NCBI GenBank assembly: GCA_026874595.1
Contig: CM049311.1
Span: 65,451,953 to 65,515,952 of the forward strand
Direction of reading: 5' to 3'
DNA: 64,000 nucleotides
From: Sipunculus nudus
Lineage: Eukaryota > Annelida > Sipuncula > Golfingiida > Sipunculidae
How positions within the stretch are numbered: position 1 is the first letter of the stretch; each line of letters opens with the position of its first letter. Under the pieces are notes generated by a model. It did no database searches, had not been told where the DNA came from, and saw nothing but the letters and a program-made list of their open reading frames with translations. Of this stretch, positions 42,601 through 45,588 are shown in pieces. Position numbers and translations under genes: made by a program.

Positions 42601-45588
42601 ATCTGCATTGGGTTAAAATCACTCATATCTCTGCAGTCGTTTGACTAATTCACCTAAAATTCAACATGCATTTACATTCTAGATAGCTTTCTTGATTTTA
42701 TGACAGGTGGTGCCACCTTCATTCACGTTTATGCTGTAGACATCCAAGCTCATATCTCGGGAACCGTTGGACCGATCAGGAAATAAATTTTACACAAATG
42801 TAGCCCTTGGATAGCTTTATAACATACACAAAAATGGTGGCGCCACCTGCAGCCATTTTTGCACAGCGTCCATCTGTTTGTCTGCCTTAGGTTAAAATCA
42901 CTCATATCTCTGCAGTCGTTTGACTAATTCACCTGAAATTCAACATGCGTATACATCCTAGATAGCTTTCTTGATTTTATGACAGATGGTGCCACCTACC
43001 TTCATATTCACACTGCAGACATCCAAGCTCATATCTCAGGAACCGTTTGACCAATCAGGGAAAACATTTACACAAATGTAGCCCTTGGATAGCTTTATAA
43101 CATACACAAAAATGGTGGCGCCACCTGCAGCCATTTTCACAGAGCGTCCATCTGTTTGTCTGCCTTGGGTTAAAATCTCTCATATCTCTGCAGTTGTTTG
43201 ACAAAATTACATGAAATTTGGCATGCATATACATCCCGCATAGCTTTCTTGATTTTATGACAGGTGTTGCCACCTACATTCACGTTCATGCTGCAGACAT
43301 TAATGCTTATATCTCTGGACTCGTTTGACCAATCAGGAAAAAAAATTTACACAAATGTTGCCCTTGGATATCTTTATAATATACACAAAAATGGTGGTGC
43401 CACCTGCAGCCATTTTTGCACAGCGTTATCTGTTTGTCTGCTGTTGGATAAAATCACTCATATCTCTGCAGTGGTTTGACTTTTCCACATGAAATTTTGC
43501 ATGTTTATACATCTTGGATAGTTTCTCGTTCAAATAACAGGTGGCGCCACCTACAATCATGTTTATATGGCAGAGATCCATTCTAATATGTAACACATGT
43601 AACTCTATTTCCCCTTGCCACTCAATCCATGCCTCACTTCACCCGTCCTTCTCTGATTTTGGCAGATACACGTAGTTGCTTGTTGACTACCCGTATTCTA
43701 GTTCTTCTTAAGATTTGCCCCTCCCATTATTCATGGATTGTTTTTTATGCAAATGAGGACCAGGTAATTTGTGCTCTTACCTCAATTCCTTTTTAAACGA
43801 ATTTTGACGGGTATGGAAAATGTAATATATTTCTTTTTAAGAATTGAGGCAATGTTTTGTGTTCTTCATAGCAAGCTTGCAAAATGCACATTAAAAAAAC
43901 ATCTTACCAAATTTTTCATAACCATAAAAATCATTATAATAACTTTTTTTTTGTGTGGCCTTTTCATTCTGTTTCTTTGTTATCCTTTTTCCAGTTATCT
44001 TTATTGACATTGTTCAGCATATAACCTTGTTCATCTAAAGCATTCTTGACATGTCCAGTTCTGGTCTAACTAATTAGGGACAAAATTACTTAAATTTACT
44101 ATTCTTGCAACTCATGAGCTACACATCCTTAATTATCTGTAGGTATCATACCAGAAAATTTTTTAAAAGGGCACATACCAGTATTGAATATATGAAAATT
44201 ATCTCATTTGCAATACTTATCTGTTATTTTCACCCATCAGAGTTGGTTTTGTATATTTTTTCCAGCTATAAATTGTGGTTATATATATTTTTGCACATTT
44301 TTAGGTGGTTATATATTTCTTATACAAACAATCTTTCTTAAGTCCAGAAAGGCAGCACTCGAAATGATAGAGTATGTAAATGCTGCAACTTTAGTTTATT
44401 TTTTTGTGAAATGGGTTATCAAACAGTTGGATAAATATTGAAAGGGCTTTACATACACAAATGGTGCACATTGCATGAAGATGTGTGAGAAAATCTGTTG
44501 TACCTGAGGAAAGAGGTTTAACAAGACCCATGAATGGTTGTGTCATTGTTTGTCATAACACAGTGGGCGTGTTCCCCAATCCCTTGGGGCAATAGCTGAT
44601 TTTGTGTGGTTATTATATTATAAGTGTCAACATTTACTTTCTCTTGCAGCAGGATTCAAGAGCATCAACAAATGTCAGAAAAGAGAATGGTGGCTACATG
44701 CAGCCTGTAGGACAGCCAAAGACACCCCTGCCGGAATACCTAGAATTAATTCCGGATGATGTTCCAATCCAGGATACTACAGACATGGATATACATGGAA
44801 AAAATGAACCGAAATATAGCCCCAGACAAATGAGTAAATGCCCTGGGCACAGACTGAATTACGCCCATCTAGCTGCGAGTTCTGATTATGAGTCTGATGA
44901 TTCAGGCACTGATGATGTTAATGCGGACAGGAGTAAGGACGGCTGTGATAGATTTACTAGTCAGTATCCTGTGTTAAATTATGCAGACTTGTCAAGTAGT
45001 GGCACTAGAGGGCAGGGCGTACCGTCCAGTAATCCCTTATTGAATTCAAATACAAGGGCAGGTGTGGAAATGGACACTGATAACCCATATTTGAGAAATG
45101 TCTTGGCACCAAACAAAACAAAAAGCCTTCCAACCACACAGCCCTCTAGTGGCAGCTGTTTGAACTATGCTTCTTTACCTTCAGCTTATCCAGATTCCAG
45201 CATTGACACTGATAATCCGTATGCAGTTTCTGCATTTGATAAAAATAGGGCATGTAACACAAACAATCAGCCTCAGAACAACCACCGCAAGAACAATTTG
45301 AAGAATGACAACATCATTAATTATGCAGTGTTACCTGGTAACTCGTTTAGTGATGGTGATATTGACACTGATAATCCGTATGTAGCAGGCCTGGACACAC
45401 CAGGACCAGTGGATCAACAGAATCATAACTCAAGATTAACGAACCACAAAGTACCTCTACAGAAACCACAACGAGTTGCCCTTCCACAAAACAGTGTCAA
45501 TTATGCATCCCTCAATGGTGGTAACCCCGACAGAAATGTAATCTCAGCTCTGGTTACATTAGACAGACAAAGAGAGTCTAATGTATAG
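3114..45588 (+). CDS. ROS1: ROS1/Sevenless-family receptor tyrosine kinase, 3' part of gene (21 exons, 5' end outside window)
   Basis: This is a single-pass membrane receptor tyrosine kinase of the ROS1/Sevenless family. Exons are 3114-3307, 6223-6524, 7074-7247, 8143-8357, 11896-12040, 20973-21208, 21734-21910, 22954-23143, 23571-23691, 24420-24589, 24802-24903, 27471-27591, 29805-29967, 30915-31109, 33664-33761, 33975-34169, 34685-34819, 35932-36089, 37067-37165, 42092-42150 and 44650-45588. All have AG acceptors and GT donors, phases agree, and the sum is 4188 nt ending in TAG. Visible domains are propeller blades (1-180), about four FN3 domains (250-640), a TM helix (653-675), the kinase (about 735-1010) and a tail (1010-1395). 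Kinase signatures are [24 protein letters not shown], the activation loop with Y898/Y902/Y903, and [11 protein letters not shown]. The last is typical of the ROS/ALK/insulin-receptor group. The propeller plus FN3 layout points to ROS1 over ALK or LTK. Upstream exons are missing from the window. Confidence 0.93.
3351..5222 (+). mobile_element. Family-1 hairpin-headed repeat element, copy 1
   Basis: It starts TTTTTAGCTCAGCTGAC with an 8-bp stem TAGCTCAG/CTGAGCTA (3355-3385). A CpG-rich spacer of TCCGTCGTCCGTCC type and a long AT-rich body follow. It ends near a degenerate GTCATGATCCATGGGTCC. The body (3440-4000) aligns with copy 3 at 13070-13650. No coding capacity is seen, so it is non-autonomous and its class is unknown. 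The rest of this intron (to 6222) is AT-rich, with a lone family-1 3' end at 5789-5822. Confidence 0.7.
5789..5822 (+). repeat. Solo 3' end of family-1 element
   Basis: The sequence AGCTGAGCGCCGTGACCCAT and the following AGGTCCCTTGTT match the 3' ends of the other family-1 copies, with no intact head nearby except copy 1. Confidence 0.55.
6223..6524 (+). CDS. ROS1: ROS1 exon: beta-propeller blades with polybasic run
   Basis: It continues the split Arg codon (R|EIFWIGE) and encodes residues 65-166. Two blade strands are visible, EIFWIGE and [17 protein letters not shown]. Between them five consecutive Arg codons (6332-6346) are followed by Asp, which fits a furin-type cleavage site. Cysteines follow (SCSC and GCSC). 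The donor is GTATAG. Confidence 0.88.
7074..7247 (+). CDS. ROS1: ROS1 exon: last visible propeller blade
   Basis: The acceptor is CTCCAG and the donor GTTAGT, and the phase is 1 in and 1 out. It encodes about 58 residues with [15 protein letters not shown], a YW-type blade, then a stretch ending PQCQPLPG. This leads into the first FN3 unit in the next exon. Confidence 0.88.
7290..7450 (+). repeat. Short tandem repeat, about 60-bp unit, 2.5 copies
   Basis: The phrase gaggtaaacrcc, then taatttttaatgctggctta, then cacatayacaatt, recurs at about 7295, 7355 and 7418. The rest of this intron (to 8142) holds nothing I can name. Confidence 0.65.
8143..8357 (+). CDS. ROS1: ROS1 exon: first half of FN3 domain
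   Basis: The acceptor is TTGTTTAG and the donor GTAATC; it ends in phase 0 after CTG CAA AAG. It encodes [14 protein letters not shown] and then a beta-strand-rich segment ([13 protein letters not shown]) that looks like the N-terminal half of a fibronectin III fold. It joins directly to the exon at 11896. Confidence 0.85.
8369..10806 (+). mobile_element. Family-1 hairpin-headed element, copy 2, with AGGTCA array
   Basis: The head is TTTTTAGCTCAGCTGAC (hairpin 8373-8406) with a TCCGTCCGTCCGGCC spacer. The tandem body (about 8520-9480, unit near 120-150 bp) has repeated AGGTCAAAGGTCAAGGTCA. A unique AT-rich part follows, and the 3' end is CAGCTGAGCGTCATGACCCA then TGGGTCACTTGTT at 10773-10806. 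Unit phrases include 'cttccatctttcacatatag' and 'ctcacctac'. Confidence 0.75.
10807..11895. other. Intron remainder, no feature recognised
   Basis: AT-rich DNA with many 'aagaaaatatt'-like phrases at 10840-11140, and a weak duplication of 'caacaacaaaa-ttgcttccaaatgtgt' near 11385 and 11450. Nothing coding. Confidence 0.5.
11896..12040 (+). CDS. ROS1: ROS1 exon: second half of FN3 domain
   Basis: The acceptor is TCTTACAG and the donor GTAGGA. It encodes the typical FN3 F-G strand motif [20 protein letters not shown] and a linker ending QFFQTDVA. It completes the FN3 begun in the previous exon. Confidence 0.9.
12063..12255 (+). repeat. Dispersed repeat, copy A
   Basis: It shares an ordered set of phrases with 15181-15370: 'aaagcyagctaytcaycwrc', 'acatattaatgaa', 'gctragaaa', 'cctctgtratgga' and 'ctgtttgta/acatggt'. 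Both copies have the same orientation and are clearly old. The class is unknown; the length suggests a SINE-like element. Confidence 0.5.
12994..14200 (+). mobile_element. Family-1 hairpin-headed element, copy 3 (short)
   Basis: The head hairpin is at 12998-13028. The body aligns with copy 1, with shared phrases such as 'ccaaaattttgcata' and 'gatgtccccaaaatct'. The 3' end is CAGCTGAGCGACGTGACCCA then TGGGTCCCTTGTT at 14168-14200. It lacks the AGGTCA tandem part of copy 2, so it is a different subfamily or a deletion derivative. Confidence 0.78.
15181..15370 (+). repeat. Dispersed repeat, copy B
   Basis: The counterpart of 12063-12255 in the same intron. It carries the same phrases in the same order, with about 30% or more divergence by eye. 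Confidence 0.5.
16079..16215. repeat. (TA)n microsatellite with inner (CA)n
   Basis: About 137 bp of TA dinucleotides, interrupted at about 16150-16168 by ACACAC. Apparent ORFs of alternating Tyr-Ile on both strands are artefacts. Confidence 0.98.
16216..18614. other. Intron interior, no feature recognised
   Basis: About 2.4 kb of less repetitive, slightly higher-GC DNA (16700-17700) with no long ORF, no paired splice-site and coding segment, and no repeat I recognise. It lies between exons at 12040 and 20973. Confidence 0.5.
18615..18697. repeat. (CT)n microsatellite
   Basis: An imperfect pyrimidine run of CT units with TTT and A interruptions. Confidence 0.97.
18826..18910 (+). mobile_element. 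Fossil tRNA-derived SINE-like sequence
   Basis: TAATGGTTAAGGTGCAAGAC resembles a polymerase III A box context. GGATTTGATCCC, about 35 bp on, resembles a degenerate B box (GGTTCGAnnCC). No clear tail or target duplication is visible, so it is an old fragment at best. A similar but weaker A/B-box-like arrangement occurs near 12795-12870. Confidence 0.4.
19580..20500 (+). mobile_element. Non-autonomous DNA element with CAGGTGYGGWTCCAG ends
   Basis: The left end CAGGTGTGGATCCAG (19580) and right end CTGGAACCGCACCTG (20486-20500) are inverted repeats with two mismatches. Flanks are TA-rich (TATTATAT / TTATATAT), a plausible 8-bp target duplication. The ends resemble the CAGGGGCGGATCCAG elements at 55024 and 61285, probably hAT-like. 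The interior has a poly-C run and a piece of the family-1 tandem unit (19630-19870), but no transposase. Confidence 0.5.
20973..21208 (+). CDS. ROS1: ROS1 exon: FN3 domain start
   Basis: The acceptor is TTTTGTAG and the donor GTAAGA. It encodes [25 protein letters not shown] and RYVVQWRNQ, the A-C strands of an FN3 domain with its core Trp. It then has a long charged loop and ends TFIYK in phase 0. Confidence 0.9.
21734..21910 (+). CDS. ROS1: ROS1 exon: FN3 end and next FN3 start
   Basis: It is 59 codons long, phase 0 to 0, with acceptor TTGTAG and donor GTATGG. It starts [16 protein letters not shown], the G strand of the previous FN3. After a linker it starts the next domain with [12 protein letters not shown]. 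Confidence 0.87.
21911..22099. repeat. ATATTA-rich low-complexity stretch
   Basis: Almost pure A/T with overlapping 'atattatatta' palindromes, able to fold on itself. It separates an exon from the next hairpin-headed repeat. Confidence 0.7.
22104..22560 (+). repeat. Hairpin-headed repeat, family 5
   Basis: It starts with a strong hairpin, CTTCCCCTC followed by a 4-base gap and GGGGAG, at about 22102-22120. A 'gttgttgtcagtcgtttg' spacer and a body with 'cataacttctgaagtgtttg' and 'caaggtc'-type phrases follow, ending near a second GGGGGAGACAT at 22517. The layout matches the other hairpin-headed families. Confidence 0.45.
22954..23143 (+). CDS. ROS1: ROS1 exon: FN3 domain end
   Basis: The acceptor is AATCAG and the donor GTAAAA. 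It contains the FN3 core [26 protein letters not shown] and ends with one base of a Glu codon shared with the next exon. Confidence 0.9.
23571..23691 (+). CDS. ROS1: ROS1 exon: membrane-proximal FN3, first part
   Basis: The acceptor is AAACAG and the donor GTAAGT. It encodes [15 protein letters not shown], a tryptophan strand ([11 protein letters not shown]) and ITYELYV, the A-C' strands of the last FN3 before the membrane. Confidence 0.9.
24420..24589 (+). CDS. ROS1: ROS1 exon: membrane-proximal FN3, second part
   Basis: The acceptor is TGTTTCAG and the donor GTATAT. It encodes [20 protein letters not shown] and [12 protein letters not shown], the E-G strands and the conserved G-x-G-x-F/S turn of FN3 domains. 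It ends in phase 1. Confidence 0.9.
24802..24903 (+). CDS. ROS1: ROS1 exon: transmembrane helix
   Basis: The acceptor is TTTTTTAG and the donor GTGAGT. It encodes a short Pro/Asn linker and then W653 followed by 22 mostly hydrophobic residues (654-675), the only membrane segment seen. The 53-bp junction region, donor included, is repeated twice more just downstream (see findings). Confidence 0.9.
24904..25016 (+). repeat. 53-bp tandem copies of the TM-exon 5' splice-site region
   Basis: The block 'gccatcatagcatgtttca|gtgagtaccattat-tattgtcctggt' recurs in order. Donors lie at 24904 (GTGAGT), 24957 (GTAAGT) and 25010 (GTAAGT), exactly 53 bp apart. The sequence between them stays open in the exon frame as far as a TAA beginning at the third donor. 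Confidence 0.85.
25025..26990 (+). mobile_element. Hairpin-headed repeat, family 4, with AGGTCA array and nested MITE
   Basis: The head AGGGC...CTTC/GAAG...GCCCT (25026-25056) is followed by a TGTCTGTCTGTATGTCC-type spacer. The tandem body has units carrying GGTCAAAGGTCAAGGTCAC at 25203, 26452, 26595 and 26735. Shared phrases with 38520-39870 include 'ccagatgataattcc' and 'gatttcaaactta'. The middle (25300-26440) is occupied by other inserted DNA, including a TTAA-flanked MITE. Confidence 0.6.
25444..25933. mobile_element. 490-bp TTAA-flanked MITE
   Basis: Inverted ends AGGGGCCCAATCACC (left) and AGGGACATAATCAGG (right, read inward) are flanked by TTAA at 25440-25443 and 25934-25937. A TTAA duplication is the hallmark of piggyBac-type insertion. 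There is no ORF. GC is higher than its surroundings, with several 'caacacg/cgtgtt' phrases. Confidence 0.6.
26991..27470. other. Intron remainder, no feature recognised
   Basis: AT-rich sequence up to the juxtamembrane exon, with no repeat or ORF of note. Confidence 0.5.
27471..27591 (+). CDS. ROS1: ROS1 exon: juxtamembrane segment
   Basis: The acceptor is GTTTTCAG and the donor GTGAGC. It encodes [10 protein letters not shown] directly after the TM helix, a basic stop-transfer sequence. It continues through [11 protein letters not shown] to NTLYAI and ends in the first two bases of Asn716. Confidence 0.9.
28433..28855 (+). CDS. Transposase C-terminal fragment of pogo/Tigger type with PIP-box
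   Basis: This is a 140-aa ORF starting [19 protein letters not shown]. It has an acidic stretch (SESEDEEES), a helical segment ([18 protein letters not shown]), and ends [11 protein letters not shown]. Tigger/pogo transposases end in an acidic linker, a helix and a PCNA-binding PIP-box (Q-x-x-hydrophobic-x-x-aromatic-aromatic), and QRCVTDYF fits that. The DNA-binding and DDE domains are absent. It lies inside a TIR- and TA-flanked element within a ROS1 intron. Whether it is translated is unknown. Confidence 0.6.
   Translation: MNTPSTEPDTEPTYLPTSKQEQYRDLLGGMTWDEFVLVDSATATSDSPDNFEEDLLARARGETRKDSESEDEEESAPPAPCISSTLALSHIREISHFAWSTGDANIMEQAAKLQTLLVDYRLKQVHTAKQRCVTDYFLKC
28865..29118 (+). repeat. 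66-bp tandem repeat, four copies
   Basis: The phrase 'ccactcatttccttgt' recurs at exactly 66-bp steps (28871, 28937, 29003 and 29069 for 'actcatttcc') with few changes. It lies just after the transposase-fragment stop codon, inside the pogo-like element. A poly-C run follows at about 29197-29213. Confidence 0.92.
29805..29967 (+). CDS. ROS1: ROS1 exon: kinase N-lobe, glycine loop and beta-3 lysine
   Basis: The acceptor is ATTGCAG and the donor GTAAAC. It encodes the acidic pre-kinase segment [17 protein letters not shown], typical of ROS1. The glycine-rich loop [12 protein letters not shown] (741-752) and VAVK with the ATP-binding Lys770 follow. It ends in phase 0. Confidence 0.95.
29968..30914. 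other. Kinase intron, no firm feature
   Basis: AT-rich, without ORF. A tRNA-like phrase near 30030-30080 is too weak to call a SINE. Confidence 0.5.
30915..31109 (+). CDS. ROS1: ROS1 exon: kinase alpha-C helix and hinge
   Basis: It is 65 codons, with acceptor CTTCCAG and donor GTAAGT. It carries the alpha-C glutamate in EFLKEALLM (E787), [13 protein letters not shown], and the hinge [17 protein letters not shown]. The gatekeeper is Met816, and Cys821 sits in the hinge. Confidence 0.95.
31746..33390 (+). mobile_element. Family-1 hairpin-headed element, copy 4
   Basis: The head hairpin is at 31750-31780, followed by a TCCGTTAACAGG-type spacer. Five or six tandem units follow, each with 'gcacaaatcrtaacc', 'cctrgaatcttctaac', 'ccttggaaacmtgaaattag' and 'caagctatggggct'. 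The 3' end is GGCTGAGCGTCATGACCCAT then GGGTCACATG (33360-33390). Open frames inside are remnants of the repeat, not genes. Confidence 0.78.
33664..33761 (+). CDS. ROS1: ROS1 exon: kinase alpha-D/E
   Basis: The acceptor is TTCAAG and the donor GTAAGT. It encodes [19 protein letters not shown], the alpha-E helix leading to the catalytic loop; the HRD arginine codon is split with the next exon. Confidence 0.93.
33975..34169 (+). CDS. ROS1: ROS1 exon: catalytic loop, DFG and activation loop
   Basis: The acceptor is ATTGCAG and the donor GTAATT. It encodes [10 protein letters not shown] (catalytic Asp869), [12 protein letters not shown] (metal-binding Asp890), and an activation loop with tyrosines 898, 902 and 903 in the Y-x3-Y-Y pattern shared with the insulin-receptor group. 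It then has [22 protein letters not shown]. All residues needed for catalysis are present. Confidence 0.96.
34685..34819 (+). CDS. ROS1: ROS1 exon: kinase C-lobe
   Basis: The acceptor is TTTACAG and the donor GTAAGT. It encodes [19 protein letters not shown] and then RPRNCPDD, matching the C-lobe of ROS1 kinases closely. Confidence 0.95.
34820..35307. other. Intron part, no feature recognised
   Basis: AT-rich intronic DNA between the C-lobe exon and an inserted element. Confidence 0.5.
35319..35901. mobile_element. 583-bp insertion with 11-bp target duplication
   Basis: It is flanked by exact direct repeats ACCTATCTGAT at 35308-35318 and 35902-35912. The insert is richer in GC and CpG than its flanks. 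It begins with an imperfect hairpin (AGTAGGC ... GCCTACT, about 35337-35374) and has no long ORF or obvious inverted ends. Its class is unknown. The right-hand duplication ends 19 bp before the exon at 35932. Confidence 0.65.
35932..36089 (+). CDS. ROS1: ROS1 exon: end of kinase domain
   Basis: The acceptor is GTACACAG and the donor GTAACC. It encodes [19 protein letters not shown], the conserved C-lobe arginine motif, and then a charged helix ([12 protein letters not shown]) leaving the kinase. An inserted element ends only about 30 bp before its acceptor. Confidence 0.94.
36090..37066. other. Intron, no feature recognised
   Basis: AT-rich, with the direct phrases 'tattgaccttgacattgat' repeated at 37020-37050, just before the acceptor. 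Confidence 0.5.
37067..37165 (+). CDS. ROS1: ROS1 exon: proximal cytoplasmic tail
   Basis: The acceptor is GAACCAG and the donor GTAAAT. It encodes [17 protein letters not shown], which resembles a segment just after the kinase in human ROS1, and a proline-rich end (LRPPPVSGT). Confidence 0.85.
37771..39870 (+). mobile_element. Hairpin-headed repeat, family 2 head, with GCC duplication and AGGTCA array
   Basis: The head hairpin GTATCCCC...GGGGATAC (37773-37800) is followed by 'tatgttttcatacc' and a (GCC)n run. A 180-bp block with the run is duplicated (37798 and 37978). After GGTGGCGCCACC at 38285, a tandem array (38520-39870, dimer period about 286-290 bp) carries GAGGTCAAAGGTCAAGGTCA at 38905, 39190, 39480 and 39767, with alternating variants between. 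No coding potential. Confidence 0.75.
39871..41193. other. Intron remainder, no feature recognised
   Basis: AT-rich, no repeats of note apart from a G run near 39925-39932. Confidence 0.5.
41194..41281. mobile_element. 88-bp TA-flanked MITE, pogo/Tigger type
   Basis: The left end CAGTAAAACCTC and right end CAGTGAAACCCC (read inward) form 12-bp inverted repeats with two mismatches. They are flanked by TA at 41192-41193 and 41282-41283. CAGT...AAACC ends with TA duplication are typical of pogo/Tigger-derived MITEs. It has no room for coding. Confidence 0.72.
42092..42150 (+). CDS. ROS1: ROS1 exon: short acidic/proline tail exon
   Basis: The acceptor is TACTTTCAG and the donor GTAAGT. These 20 codons ([20 protein letters not shown]) link the neighbouring exons in frame (phase 1 in, 0 out). 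The clean splice signals and matching phases are the support; homology at this length is not informative. Confidence 0.8.
42243..43600 (+). mobile_element. Family-2 hairpin-headed tandem repeat, second copy
   Basis: The head GTATC-GC-AAAAC / GTTTTGC-GATAC (42245-42274) is followed by ACTATGTTTT and a CCGCCGCC spacer, as at 37771. The body has about four units of about 280-300 bp: 'ctcatatctcgggaaccgtt', 'tagcccttggatagctttat', GGTGGCGCCACC and 'actcatatctctgcagtcgt'. It sits in the intron before the last ROS1 exon. Confidence 0.78.
44650..45588 (+). CDS. ROS1: ROS1 terminal coding exon: tail with five ITIM-like and three DTDNPY motifs
   Basis: The acceptor is CTTGCAG|CAG, a NAGNAG pair, and the exon stays open for 312 codons to TAG at 45586. 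It is Asn/Ser/Asp-rich and looks disordered. It contains YMQP, YLEL and five [LIV]NYAxL motifs (44854, 44974, 45160, 45316, 45496). Three DTDNPY motifs lie between them (45073, 45205, 45364), and the C-terminus is ESNV. Repeated tyrosine motifs with varied spacers argue for selection on phosphotyrosine docking. Vertebrate ROS1 also ends in LNYxxL-type motifs, which supports this as the true tail. Confidence 0.93.
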   Translation, partial: QDSRASTNVRKENGGYMQPVGQPKTPLPEYLELIPDDVPIQDTTDMDIHGKNEPKYSPRQMSKCPGHRLNYAHLAASSDYESDDSGTDDVNADRSKDGCDRFTSQYPVLNYADLSSSGTRGQGVPSSNPLLNSNTRAGVEMDTDNPYLRNVLAPNKTKSLPTTQPSSGSCLNYASLPSAYPDSSIDTDNPYAVSAFDKNRACNTNNQPQNNHRKNNLKNDNIINYAVLPGNSFSDGDIDTDNPYVAGLDTPGPVDQQNHNSRLTNHKVPLQKPQRVALPQNSVNYASLNGGNPDRNVISALVTLDRQRESNV

